Shown here: positions 1 to 13,297 of the stretch, piece by piece
How positions within the stretch are numbered: position 1 is the stretch's first letter
How the letters are laid out: each line of letters begins with the position of its first letter
Assembly (NCBI RefSeq): GCF_001039355.2
Contig: NW_019775558.1
Location: 186,001-250,000, forward strand
Direction of reading: 5' to 3'
Origin: Lingula anatina
Taxonomy: Eukaryota; Brachiopoda; Lingulata; Lingulida; Lingulidae
DNA length: 64,000 bases
Translations under genes and position numbers: made by a program
Notes under the pieces: model-generated
Database searches by the model: none
Told to the model about the DNA's origin: nothing
What the model saw: only the letters and a program-made list of their open reading frames with translations

Positions 1-1442
1 ATATAGCCTCAAATAAACTTGTATGCTCACAGGGCCTAAACTGACCATGTAACCTAATTGTTTCCTTAATAAAATTAGACAAAACGGATTAAATAAGCCA
101 GCCTACTACAAATAGAAATAGTTTTCATATTGCCCGTGGCAATCGTTGGACAAGTTGTCAGTTCTGAACTATTGCCTCTAACATTTTTGTTTAGAATATG
201 CAATAAACATATGCTATGGGAAGTCCACTGCCCTTTATCAATACCAGCCCGAGGAAAAGACTTGTAAGAAAACAGCTGAAACTGGAGGTGACATGCTTAA
301 ACAAATTGGCTGACCTTTCAATTTTCAGGGTACAGTGCTCAAGGTCATATTAATTGACTGATCCCATTAAAATGGATGCATTCTCAAAAATATTTATCAG
401 AATTCTGTGGACGTTTATCAGTTATCGAAAGGTTAGGTCAGCAATACAACTATTTTGTTCAAAAGTAGGCCTACTGGGTATTCTTTTATATCGAGGTAGT
501 AGGCATTTCAGACAGAAGTGAAATTTTGCCACCCACACCCCCTTTAGATTCCTGAACTGTTTTGTCCAATGCAAACTTGTCAATCGAAGCGAATTTAAAA
601 TTATTTCTATTTACTCGACCCTTACCTGCCCAGGGTAGAATGAGAAATACGCCTATGTCTTTAACCCCCAGGTAAGATACTCAAAAGAGGGAAAAGTGAA
701 AATAAAGAAAAATGGATCATAGTTAATCATTCAAATATTCATGACGAGTACGGTGGGAATGACAGCCTGTGTGAGCACAAAAGCGAGTGTGTTGAATCTG
801 TTACCAGTATATGGTTTTTGAATGTTGTCTCTCTCTCTATTTCAAAGGGATGCCTATATAGAGCATTTTTTCCAGTGACTAGATATCTTTTTTTTTAAAT
901 AGTTGCATGTTTTTAGCAAACGTATCACAATTCTTTTTTTTTCTCAAAAACTTTCTAATAAATACTAGAGGCAACAAAAGGTAGGCCTAATTATCGAATC
1001 ATCAAGTAGGCTTATGCACATTGTTGACTGGGAATGGTCCACAAATACGGATTTTGAACGTGTTTTCGACACTTTCTCCTTCATATCCACTTTCCATCCG
1101 TTCAAGATGTACACACAGAACAAAAAGATGCTTCTAGATCAGTCACTCAGCCCTATAAGTTTTCACTGTCATATTCCGCAATTAAGAAATGTTTAATTTT
1201 TTGAACGCAGGTAACACTTTGACCCTATATAAATAGCATGACAAATTTTGAAAATGCCGATCAATCTGAATTTTTTCATACCTCCTGTATGGCGTGATCA
1301 TCTCCTAGAACACATTAAACTCACAGACATAAAATAAAAACAAATATATATTTATAAAAAATAACATGTAAATATCGATAATGATTTTTTTAGCGCCGGG
1401 TGCTAAGTGGTAGTCTATTATCGATACAACATAAGTGTCATT

Positions 1443-1652
1443 TTACTCTGTGTACGTGATACCAAAGAATGGAGTGATGTTGCTTGAACATTCGATCATG
1501 CCATGTCTGTCTTCATAGATGGAGAAATGTTTCCTTAGTCCATAATAGTAGATATGGCTTTCTTTGATACAATAAAAGAGTTTGAATACAAAGAAATATT
1601 GATTAGCGGCAGTGGAAGAATAAGCTTGGGTTTCAAACCAGGTTGTATTACT
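1443..1652 (-). other. Possible orphan coding exon or gene fragment
   Basis: The minus strand is open for 99 codons (1443-1742). The last ~70 residues look protein-like, with mixed charged and aromatic residues and a sequon NIT near the end. An acceptor-like TATGCAG lies just upstream of the part starting TTWFET. I do not recognise a family and found no partner exon. It may be chance; low confidence. Confidence 0.18.
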
Positions 1653-4600
1653 GCATAGACCTAGTTTAGTCAATAACCTAATGTAATTCATATGCCGCCC
1701 ACTGCCTTTCAAAAAATAATAATTACAGTAATCATAAAACACACTTGAGACACATGATGTTCAAATATCAAAATAGCGTAGATCTTTATATCTTCAAGAA
1801 AAGATAGACATCTTTTGGAGGAAAAATGTTGCAATTTTTTCTGGCATTTTTGGTTCACTTTTCTGCCAATTTCATAATGCCTACCCCAGATGGAAACCCT
1901 AGATCTGCTTACCATTTCTAGGAAAATTTACTGTGTCTCTTGTGCAAAACGAGCGTCTGATGGTAGATTTGGGCAAAAAACAAACTTTGGCGCTCAGACC
2001 ATACCGACCACACAAGGATGAGTGCCAGTGGCGCGTGCATGTTTCCCGAGGTTCAACTTGAAATTGATACCTCGCTGTCTGGGGTTTTACTTTCTTAATT
2101 TGACGCAGAATTTTTTTTATATGACCAGTGCTGACAATAAATGCCTCACCAATTTTTGTCGAACTGAAAATTCAGAATATTGCGAGTAGAAATATACAAC
2201 CATTGGATTATTTCACAACCGCTTTGTTTCTGTCTGACAGCTGGATGTCATACGTATTTGATTTCGAATTATAGAGAAATACGCAGAGAAATTTGCACAT
2301 CTGATACGTATACATATGTATAATCGTTTTTAAAAAGGCGATAAAACAAATGAAAGAAAAAAGTTTTGACTGCGCACAACATCAAGGTCAGAACGCACCA
2401 AGAGACGAGGAGAAACCATAGAATTATCCTGACGATACTTTTTGTCAGGGAAACTTTGTTGTATTTGGAACGATGCAGTGAACTGCAAGAGCCCTTGTAA
2501 AAAATAAATCTGGAAGAAATACAGGAGCCTAGCTACAACATCAACAAAAAAAAAAGACTTCTAACGCGACAAATCAATTAGCATAATGGCTGAAAAGTAA
2601 CAAGATAGAAAGATATTTGATTTATTTCATTATCAAGTCAACTGTGTACAGTGTACTATATGCCAAGTCTTTCTGTATTCACCCCTTTCATCAACTTCAT
2701 TACACGTATATCCGAATTTATTAGATAAACCAGCGATTTGGATGACGGAAATAAAAGAAAAAGTGTAACGCAGATGTCGGGAATAAAATTCAATGACCCC
2801 ATAGCTCAAATATCCTACATATTTTAATATGAACCGGACTAGTTTAGAATTAAATTAAAAGGGTTAAATGTGTAGCAAGGCGCAATTTCATGTGTATTTA
2901 TGGGGAGGGGGGGGGAGCTTTTTTTATCTTTAGGATTTTTGACTGACAATGTATCTGTATTTCTAGTTAGTTCAAGAACAAGTTGTAAAAATGGCTGTAT
3001 AAACTGTATAAACTACAACAGAGTATAAACTGTTTTATACACCGCAATGCTTATTTGTGGCTTAATTCCAACAGATTGGCTTGTCTGTATTATGGGACCT
3101 TACTTACAAATGCAAAAATATAAGAATCTGCCATTTAAGAAATGCTGCTGAGAAGAAACATATCCCCTTTACTCGGATAATAGGGGGGAGGGGAAATAAA
3201 AAATACAAGTAACATAACACTCAGTAATAAATAAAGCGAATTTCCGTGGATATTTGCATTCCTTCGTCACATCTTTTAATCTAGACAACCAAACACAATG
3301 GGATAAATTAATACCAGAAATGAAGATGCAAAGAACAAAAACGCACTATCATTTCATTTTGTGTTCCTATTATGGACTATTGATTGTAAAGAGGCAATTG
3401 TGTTTATCGCAGTTTTGCAGTCGCACAAGTAAAAACAAAGCTCTGTCTAAATAGTCATTCTCTTGGTGCAATCTTATTGGCTTTCACTGTTTTACATTGT
3501 TAAAATGTGATGTTGTTAAAATGATTGAGTTATACTAAAAGCCCCACGTTTTCACGAGATGACTGTCTGCTGATTAGGATCACGAAAACTGTTAAGGGTG
3601 AAAAAAACGGATAATGAAAACTCTAACTCTCAAGTTTTTCACCAACGTGTTGCATAAAGCGAATATATGGACGTATAACACGTCAACTTGGCAACTCGCA
3701 TTTGATATCTTAATTATATTGAAGGTACATGTACTGTGTTTCCCTTTTCCTCTTTTACAAGTTCAGAAGTTTTGGTTGAGTAATTACAAATATAACAATA
3801 GAACCGTTTATTTATTAATTTATTTTTCATTTTTATTTAGTTTTCTTTTTTTTTTTTTTTTTTTTTTTTTGCAAAATCACATTTCTATCAAACTATATGT
3901 ATGTAGAGATATATACCACAGCAAGATCTTAATTGAGTACAAGCATTTTATACCTCATAACAAACCATTTAAAACGCAACCGCAATCCTCTTGTGCCCGT
4001 TTACTATTCTTAAAGGACCAACTACCGTCTATACTGTGCTCATAGATAAATAGATTGAACCTGAACAGTCCTTGAAGGCGTATTTTAAAACCCAGCTCGG
4101 TCATGTTAAACTATTGGGAGGATAAAAAACTAACAAAGGAAATAAATAAAAGCGAGTTCGAAGTCATATGGGAAACGGTACTTATATTACTGGTACTAAG
4201 TGGATTTAAATCTGTTTAGTGCAGGAGAAGATGAATAACCAAAAGACTTTTGTTTCTATATGTTCCATATCATCAGAATTTCTGGTGGTGCATATTATCA
4301 TCTATATAACAGAATAAGTGTCTGGTAGTCCATCTGAAGCCATTATATTCATCATTAATGCCCCATGAGATTCAGCATAGTCCGAGCAATATGGATAAAG
4401 CGCACCCTCTCTCCTTTCTGCACGGCTCTTAATGCGTTTTCGTTATAAAATACATGTACCAATGCATATGCTTAGAAACCGGAGTGGGTGGGGGTAGATT
4501 TCCTACTGTTATAACCACGTCAGTTGTAAGCGGAGGAAGCAGGGGTTAAGGGGGTTTCCTTATAAGGGTTTCCTTATGGTTTCCCTTTGGTTCTTCTAAA

Positions 4601-7318
4601 AGGCTCCTCGCCCCGTCACTATTTTTTTTTTTTTTTTTGAATGATCACTTTAAATTTTACCTTCTGCAAGCCTGTAAAGGTATCATAAATAAACATTAAG
4701 ACAGTTTATGCATATAAGGAATATTTTCGGGAAAGTGTTACTGCGAAAACTGTACATGTACCAGGACTTAGTTTTAATTAGTATTATTATTATTTGACTG
4801 ATTTTAAGTGACTTAAGGGTTGTTTGATAATTTTTTGACACTTGTCAATATTTTGTGGGACTGTCTTTTAAAAAGTTTCAGAGTCAACCTTAGTGTTTTG
4901 TGTTAATTGTGAATTATTAAAAAAACATAATACCAGTATTTACCAGTGAATAAACTTAAACAGGAACGCCGAAAATTTCAAAGATCAAGCAACAGAAACA
5001 CTGATATCGTTCAATTTGTTACAATTGAATAATCATAACACAAGCATTATTTGTCATCTGTTGTGAAACAATAATGCAATATGATGTGTCTTGAGTTACT
5101 TGTAAAAAACGTGTTCATGTTACAGTAACAACATCATAATGCTGCTTTAAACATAGTCCTTTAAGACATACAGTAGTTTAGACTTGGACCTACTATACAC
5201 AAGGTTTAGACAGTTTAGACAGTTATTATAAACTACTACATAAACGATGCTCGCTTTTCCCGTTATATATATTTCTTGATATACATGTCTAGTATCCACT
5301 GTCGTCTTATCAAAAAGGTCGATAACCTGGTTTCACTGTGATTAGACAACTATTCGTGTACAAGAACTGGCCACTTATAGAGAAACACTCTTTGTATGTC
5401 ACGAATGCAAGTTTCGTGTTCCGCTTTTATAAATAGACATATTTGCATGTTTACACAAGGTGTTTTTATCGATCGAAAGGTGCAGATTATATTACCTGTC
5501 TCATTAAAAAAAGACAGGAAAAGAAATTACATGTAGCCAATAAATACAAAAGGAAAATTTTATGTAAAAAATAATTGTTTAAATGTCGTTTTTAAGAAAT
5601 CTATTGGCCCATTGGTAACCTTAAATCATAAAAGTGGTAATCTGATTACAGGTCTAACACTTAATTTATGGATTGCAAGATAAGGATAAAAATCTGAATC
5701 TGCAATCACAACACTTTGAACAAAGGCAGAAACAAAATCACACTTTTTAATTGTATTTACTAACAATATTACATCAAGAAAATGGTTACTGCTGTAGTGT
5801 CATCTGCAACTTTTATCTCAACTATTGAAAGATGACGGAAACTGTTAGGACAGACATCTCAAATGAGAAAAAAATTAAAGAATTTGCGTTGACACAACAG
5901 CGTTTATGCAACTGACCATCAAGATTTTATTTATACACCAATATCACCATCGGCTCTTTTGTGCAATGATCTATTTCTGTTTTATTATTATTACTATTAT
6001 TATTATTATCATACATGTAACATTATTGTTGTTTTTAGACAAATATAGAAAGGCTTCATATTTGTTCTCAACAGGAAGTACATTTTCTGAGATATAAGAT
6101 ATGATATTGATAGGTGCTCAAAGCATTTTTACTGCTGAATTTCTATTGTTAAAATAATCAATTTAACAAATTCCATCCCATACAATGTGGTCTTTGTTTC
6201 AAGGAGTGTCTCCGTGTTCAGTAAAGTATCCGGATGTATATCAATTTTTATGAATTGAGTCACTTCAAGTTCTCATATATCACTTTATTTGAAGTCATGT
6301 CTGTCTGAGTCGATTGACGATTCGCCGTCTTTTGGCTGAGAAACGTTATAGCCAAGGGCAGTTTGTCAAAACTGGTTAAAGATTGCACGTAGCCCCAGTT
6401 ATATATTTTAGAGTTCCGAGTCCCGACACAAAAAGCTGCATGTGTTTTGGATAACTGTCCTTCTGCGCACTGATCTTCTCTTCCCACCATGAAACAAAAA
6501 GACCACATAAGACCACAGAAAATGGTCAGTCGTGATCAAGACTCTGATGAAAGATGGCAACTTCATGCTTCATAAGTAAAGCACGTTAATTCTGTCTCTT
6601 TCTAAACGATTTAAAATTTTTTCAAACAGAAATATTGTTAAATTGATTGCGAACACAAATTCCACGGAAGTTATTCATTTGAAGGTGGTTATGGAAAGCA
6701 GGTGATGGTAAGATGTGGTGCGTGACGTTCACTTCAAGATGCGCATATCACGCGGTTTTGTCAGAAAAATAGCTCTATGGTTATTTAGTAACCATATATT
6801 TTTTGTTAACGCTGTACCACAGACTCTGAACAACCTTCATGGAAAACCATGAAACAGACAACAAAATAGGAGAGAAGATTAGTCAGTTTACTTTTCAGGA
6901 TGTCAGGATTGTGACATTTTTGAAAATCTATCCGCTTCTCTGCTGCCTCATGTTGAACCGCAACGGACAAAAAATCGACAAAATTGATAATTCATTTTTG
7001 CTATAAATCATCGGTGCACCTTTTTCTTTAAAATAATACCCACTTCTACACCACCAAGCTTTGGATTTATACAATTATTTCGTAGTAATTTCGTGCTCTC
7101 TTGTACTGAAATTCCTTTCTGATTTCATGCAGTGACAGACATCAGCCTCAGTGCACCTGTAGATCACAATCAAACATGCATATGGAAACATGCAGATGTT
7201 GTTGTTCAGTCAATTGAAATTACCAGCTATCACAGTTTATAGCAATTATTATGTTAATACCTGTGATTTTTATTACCGATCTTTGAATTAATACAACCAG
7301 GTGCGCTTGCCTTCGTTT

Positions 7319-7378
7319 TCTCTCTCTCTCTTTCCCCCTCTCTCTCTGTCTCTCTCTCTCTCTCTCTCTGTCTCTCTC
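7319..7378. repeat. CT-rich microsatellite
   Basis: Interrupted (CT)n tract with C-rich and TGTC interruptions. Confidence 0.9.
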
Positions 7379-8183
7379 ACTTCCACTTCATTCTCAGTAC
7401 TACAAACCGTCACACCATCAAAGACATCATTTTTTACCATTTGATTATTCCTATCAGTCAGGTTATCCAGTTAGATGTTTGACGAAAGAGTAGAAGACAG
7501 GGGTCGATAGACAGACGAGCGTGAAGACGGATAGACTGTCAGTTTTTATTGCCGTGCAAGGCCAAGACGTAGTATTAATCATTTAAGAAATGAATCAGTG
7601 AGCCAATCAATATTCTAATAGACCATCATTTATCTTGTCAGCGGGTCACGACTGAGACTGGGCGCAGGTCAGGCGAAACGGTTATCAGATGGTCAGACAC
7701 TACTGCAGCCTGTCATCAGGTGCGATTGATTTAAATCGGTCTTACGTTAAAATATCGAAAGCGACCGTGCTGTTCCAATGATGATAAGATGCTGTAACCG
7801 ACTGTTATTATTGGAGCTAGAGGAGAATGTATTCATTACTCTCCCCATCTTCAAATTTCTATAAATAAAGTTATTTTTTAATTCTGCTCCTTCATTTTTA
7901 CAATTTCTTGGATACTGTTGCCTCGTGACAATTTGATACGGGTATATTACTCAATATCAAATATTTGTGAGCGAAAGCTGGCGTACACCTACAGTCGTCG
8001 TCGAATTGTTATTTTTCTGAAATATTCTCGGTATATAATACACATACAATGTTGTATGAATACAATGTTGTCATAATAATAATTATTGCTGTAAAACTTG
8101 AAATTTGGAATGATAACATTAATTTTCTATTGGAGTTTCCAGGGTTTGACCATGTGGGACACACCCCATGGTATACTCCAAAA

Positions 8184-8438
8184 GGAGCCGATCCAGGATT
8201 ATTTGAAGGGGGGTCCAATTTTTTAAAGAATGACAGGCCTCGGATGGGAAGCTGACCCTTGCCCCCTTGTGTGGGGTTGGGTGTTTTGGAGGGCAAACGG
8301 TGCCATTTGGTGCAGTTTAGAACTATAATTCAGCTCTTCAAAATTCTAATATCAAGAGGGGAATATTGGTGTGATCTTTTTCAGAAACCGAAAGGGGGGG
8401 TCGGGACCCCACAGACACCCCCCAAAATCCGCCACTGC
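8184..8438 (+). mobile_element. Interspersed non-autonomous element, family A
   Basis: Begins near GCCGATCCAGGATT and ends near AAAATCCGCCACTGC, so the ends are roughly inverted copies of a GGCGGAT motif. It carries G-rich and C-rich arms (GAAGGGGGGTCC and ACACCCCCC). The same element lies in the opposite orientation at 59392-59638, sharing the stretch from the GATCCAG end through GGCCTCGGAT. It has no coding capacity. The class is probably a DNA-transposon-derived MITE; the exact ends are approximate. Confidence 0.75.
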
Positions 8439-8706
8439 TCCAAGGAACAAAGCGGTATGATACAAGAGACACATGATAGCCATATTAGATTCACAGAGAT
8501 AGAAACCGGGTCATCCCCCTCCCCGAAAAGGTATTGTCAATCACGTCAGAGACGCACGCATTTTGTGTAATATATGGATAACTTTAAATTGTCCCATTGT
8601 TTGCACTATTGTTTATTACAGAACCCCTCAATATGGAAAGAAATATCAAAAGTAATGAAAAAGCGATATACATGTACTAGTGTGCGTCACTGACGAGTAT
8701 CCCAAC

Positions 8707-8707
8707 N
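8707..8707. other. Single N, probable assembly join
   Basis: One ambiguous base. Two of the other three Ns in the window sit at the edge of long duplicated blocks, so this N may also mark joined contigs. I see no duplicated sequence across it. Confidence 0.6.
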
Positions 8708-11700
8708 TTCGAACATTTAATGTTTGATCCGCTTTTATTATCACAATGTCCCATTGCCCTTTTGACAAGTAATTAAGTATAAATGCTTTGGCTCTTTATC
8801 ATATAATCCTTTTATCCATTAAGTACCGTTGATTTTTTAGAGTGATGGCTTCGTACAAGATCAAAGGTGCCGACTATTTGGGTTAATTTCTCAAGAATTC
8901 TTTAGACTGAAATTAGTGACTACTTCGGCTGCAACAACGCATTGTTCCCGAAGGAATTTTTCAGAGCAAGCAAATCGAATAACTCTACTTTCTTTTCAAC
9001 GTTCTCCGTGGAGAGTAGGCCCTATATACAGTTTTAGTTATTCGAGCCCTTTTTTTTCATATGCACCAAACCGAATGAAATTTAAAAAGAAAGAACTGAA
9101 GCTTACCTTATTTTTCTTGTTCTTTTTGACGCAGCAGAGTAGCATGATGTTTTCCAAGTGCGTGGGGTGCTTTAGTAGACCTACCGGCGTTGGGTAATGT
9201 GGCATATTATGGCATTGGGAATTGGCACCCAAGGTTGTTGCGCTGTAGATACTGTTTATCACTAGCGGTAGAAGTCATAGTATTTCCCCAAGGAAATGAG
9301 CAGAGAAAAAGAGAGAGAGAGGGGCTTCTTAGAGACGGATTGTACTCTCGTTGCGACCTTTGGCGGAAACCAATTTGTAAACCACCCGGTATCCAGCGGC
9401 AACTAACACTTGTTCAATCCTTATGTTCTCCTGTTGTCCGTGGCATTCTTTCAAGATGCCAATCAAAACTCCAAAGATGCAAATCCTCTGCCTGCATCTG
9501 TCAGATCTTGTAATCCAGCAGTCTCAATACTAAATGCACATAATATATACATATACAGTATGCCACTACTGCAAGTCCACCACTGCCGCCTCGCTCAATA
9601 CAGTTTATGTTGATAAAGTATAAATAAACCACCAAAATATCAATTAACACGAGCAGATAATGAAGTTATTAAGATGTCTCTTTTTCACTTTACCTGAAAT
9701 CCCATATCTCTCCCAGAGGAGATGCTCAATATTTTCCATGGTAAACTAATTTCACTGAGGTTTCACGTTTACATTTTGTTCCCAGGAAGATCGTGAATCT
9801 CTCAAAATAGAGTTAGAATTGACCTATCTCTTGAAAGGATGCATTACAGATGTTTTTCAATCTGAATACATAAACATTGCGCACGTGCACATTTCTTTTG
9901 AAATATGTTCCATCCACCGGTGAAACCGGCCTCGTAGACACAACCAGTGGGTCAATATTTCCTCACCTGAAGAATAAGTGTAATGGGTTGTTATTGAAAG
10001 GATAGATGAAGCACGTGTTTGGATCGAGTTTCACTTTACGTCTGATATGACATTAGCATGATTCCACTCTCTGTGTCAACCTAATCAACTGCATAAAGCC
10101 AGGACTGCAATTGAATGAGCATCGATATAATACCTAGGTATCAAAACAACAATGCTATGTATCATTCACTTTGCAGTAACAGAAAAAATTAATATGTGGT
10201 GACTGTTGAGGGAATGTGATAATACCAAGAAAACTCGGGTTTCTTGGAGTTGCGTCAAAATGATTTCCTACAGCAAAGAACCTTTCTACCACATTTCACT
10301 GACATTTGCGTGTAACAATGTTAAAAGTGTCTTAGAAATGTGCTTTTCTAGGAATCCACAGGTTAAATGATCCCAAAAATTGAATACATTTACCCCAATT
10401 TACCCATATCTCTACCATTTGCAATCTATTAGGAACATAAGCTTGATTAAACGCATCGAAACAAAACATCAATGAAACGTTTCCATCAGTTGTACAGCGT
10501 TTGAATATAATAAGGGACTGTCCCATCGTTCAAAATCCTGGTTTCTCTTGTAGTATTAAGATGCATTCCGATACCATGATATGAGCTGTCATAGTTGGAG
10601 AATTGATGGTTCTTGCCAGAGTACGTCCACCATTCAATCAGTGGCAGCCTCTACCTCTAAGTGATTGAAGCACTTATGGTTCGATGCGATCATATTAGAA
10701 GCAAGGCGAGCGGTATTGAACTGGTCTCCGTAATCAGGAAGAGATTATGCGACATTTGTCAGGCTAACACATGTTCCCGGAGGCCCGAACCGATTTTAAC
10801 CCTCCAAAGGCGGCCTATAATTCCACCAAAGGTCGGTTATGCTTCATTGATTTTCCGCTGTGCTCTTCAAAATCTATATGCTACTTGTAAGCAGTGAAAT
10901 CTATTATTTTCTGGGCCGAAGTCTTCACAACCTTTCACCCTAGGCTCCGAGAACAAGCGGGAGATAAACATATTGATAAATACCGGTAATGATTCGAATA
11001 CGTTAGCCTTCTGTCTGAGAGGTATTGGTAGAACGCAATTGTAATTGTTCGCAATTAAACACAATTCCTTTTCAGCATGATTGAGCCACACATATATTGT
11101 ACACCAACTTTTATTTCCCATTTTTTTCATTCCCATTCACCTTTCTATTTATCATTTTATCTTGCCTTGTTATTTTAATTGATCAACTACTTAAAACGTT
11201 ATCCTGGCTTTCAAAAATGGTCCATTTTGCATCTGATGTAACAATGTAAATCGAAACCAAGGACAAAGTCTAGATATGTTCAGCGCCTAATCCCCAGGAT
11301 TACGCTCGAGGGATGCGTGAGTGCATCTGATGGCAAGATTATATTGAAAATGAATTACGGAGAGAATTACGGCTGTCCATCTTACAGAAAAAAAACTGAC
11401 ATAGCCTACACGTTGCACATATACCTCAGGCTAAAATAAGTATCGTGAAGAATTGTTTTCTTGTGCTCATGTTAGGAAATTATTAAGGTCGGTGAAGTTT
11501 ATTTTCACTTTGTGAACGGACATAAATAGATAAAATCACATATACAGTACTCCAGTATATAAATGAATAATTCATTTTGAAGCAGGCTAATCCAGGTTAA
11601 ACATTTTCATCACCCAACGGGCAGACAGGATCGAAAAGTGGTGGGCACTGCTTCTATTAAATAGAATGAAACCGATCAAAAAGTGATCTTGAATCAAATT

Positions 11701-12052
11701 CTTTTGCCTCGTATCCTGTCCACGTATTTAGAAAAAAGTAATGATCACATTCCGACTATATCATTCTGCACGTTATCCGCCATCATGGATGCACCCCTCC
11801 TCTTCCCATCATAGAAACCTTTTTCTAAAACAGTTTCATTTACCTGTACCATAGCTGCATTGAGAAGCTGCACTAACTTGTCAAGTTTTTGAAAGGATGT
11901 TGATTAAAACCTGACAATGCTGCCTTGTGTTGTTCAATGGTTAAACATTCCTGATGTATAAGTACATGGTCATAGACCTAGTGAAATGTCCTGCTAATAG
12001 CCATTTGTAGAAAAACAGTTTGCCAAGATTAATTGCATCAATGAGGTTTCTC

Positions 12053-12095
<43 letters not shown>

Positions 12096-12240
12096 TGATT
12101 AGTGCATGCTTTTTAGCCCACTTAATAATTAACTTTCCCCATTTAATGTATTAATTGGGAAAGCTAATTTTGAACTTGCATTAAAAGTACATGGTGGTTT
12201 ATGTACCATGCGATTACATCAATCATTCACTTTTAAATGA
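8708..12240. other. Intergenic DNA without a supported gene
   Basis: Open frames here (for example at 9190-9513 and 10661-10897) overlap other frames, lack recognisable motifs and have no flanking splice chain. A short GA-rich tract lies near 9306-9331. I see no RNA gene. This is the region beyond the 3' end of BTBD19. Confidence 0.55.
12053..12095. repeat. AAT trinucleotide microsatellite
   Basis: About 14 uninterrupted ATA/AAT units. Confidence 0.95.
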
Positions 12241-12246
12241 AAGTAA

Positions 12247-12271
12247 TTTATTTTCAAAAAGTGCATTTATT
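12247..12271 (-). terminator. Candidate BTBD19 polyadenylation signals
   Basis: Two AATAAA hexamers on the minus strand (plus-strand TTTATT at 12247-12252 and 12266-12271), about 900 bases beyond the BTBD19 stop codon. They would give a 3' UTR of roughly 0.9 kb. Not proven. Confidence 0.4.
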
Positions 12272-13171
12272 TTCAAAAAGTGTATTTACAAGTATGCAAA
12301 ACAGCATGTAAAATAAAACAACTACATGAAAGACGGTCACAAATTTACACACATTAACAAGGAATTGCACAAGATAGCTACATGTAAAAACTTTCAAGTC
12401 TTCAGGTCTTATAAAAATATGATAAATAATAATTATCGGTCAACTGACAGACTTTGACTTCCTGCCAATTTTTCTCCAATTGGAAATATTGTAGCAGAGA
12501 TACTGTTGAAAATAATCAAATATGCATATGCATTCTTATGTCACGGTATGATTTCTTTATATAACACAAAGTAAAGCACTAACAACTACAGGTAACAATG
12601 TGCAAGTGGATGACAGGTGATTGTAATGATGCTCCTTATGCATGTGGAATATATCTGTATCTGCAATGAACTGTTATCCTAAACTACAAAAAAGTTCTGC
12701 CTTAATGTCAATTTTAGTTTGGCTACATGTACCACTTTACCAACACCAACTGACACAGCTGAGATTTGAACCAAGTTGCAAGTGTAAATGGTCCTATTTT
12801 TACAACAAATTTGAATGGCACCCAGATGAAACACTGCAGTGATACTAGCTGTTAGATCAAATGGTAAGTGTGTATAATAGAAAACAGGAATATGTGCCCA
12901 TACTGAGCCATACAAGCATAATGTGGGTTTTCAACAAATAGTACAATATATTACCCAAATCATTTGAACACTATTCATAAATTTGTAGTACGGATATTGG
13001 CAGATTGTTTAACATTAGAAAAGAAAAAAATTTTGTGTCTATGAAAATTTGCCAAAAGGAAATGTTCATGTCAGCACGAGCTGAAAAACTTACACTATTA
13101 CTCAAATTCTAGTGTGTGGTTACAACAGGAATTATATTGGAACTAGCATATATACTGAATGTTTATGTGTC

Positions 13172-13297
13172 TTAAAGTGCATCTAGTCCTTTGTGTGATT
13201 CTCTGGGCTTTGTTCCTTTTCTTTTTGTAGTCAGTGCATTGCCCTTTTCCCCCTTCTTGAATACGTGGAATTTCCATGCAAATGATACACATTCAAC
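13172..13297 (-). CDS. BTBD19: BTBD19 coding exon 7 (C-terminus)
   Basis: 41 codons plus TAA, acceptor TTTTAG. Starts VECVSFAWKFHVFKKG, then a basic tail, matching the end of the family. Confidence 0.92.
   Translation of the reverse strand, partial: VECVSFAWKFHVFKKGEKGNALTTKRKGTKPRESHKGLDAL

Larger units (their letters stand above)
1..8183. other. Intergenic DNA without a supported gene
   Basis: No open frame here matches a family I recognise, and none has a convincing chain of splice sites. The stretch is AT-rich with homopolymer tracts (poly-T near 3847-3870 and 4621-4639), a short ATT run near 5986-6009 and a CT microsatellite near 7.3 kb. Open frames of 60-143 codons occur on both strands, but most depend on low-complexity sequence. 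One possible exon at 1443-1652 is listed separately. Confidence 0.6.

Noticed and set aside
3614-4045. Open frame of 143 codons, plus strand
   Set aside because: Passes through a poly-T tract coding only Phe, has no domain, and lacks splice context; chance in AT-rich DNA.
10661-10700. GGTTCGAT resembling a tRNA B box
   Set aside because: No A box, no foldable acceptor or anticodon arm nearby.
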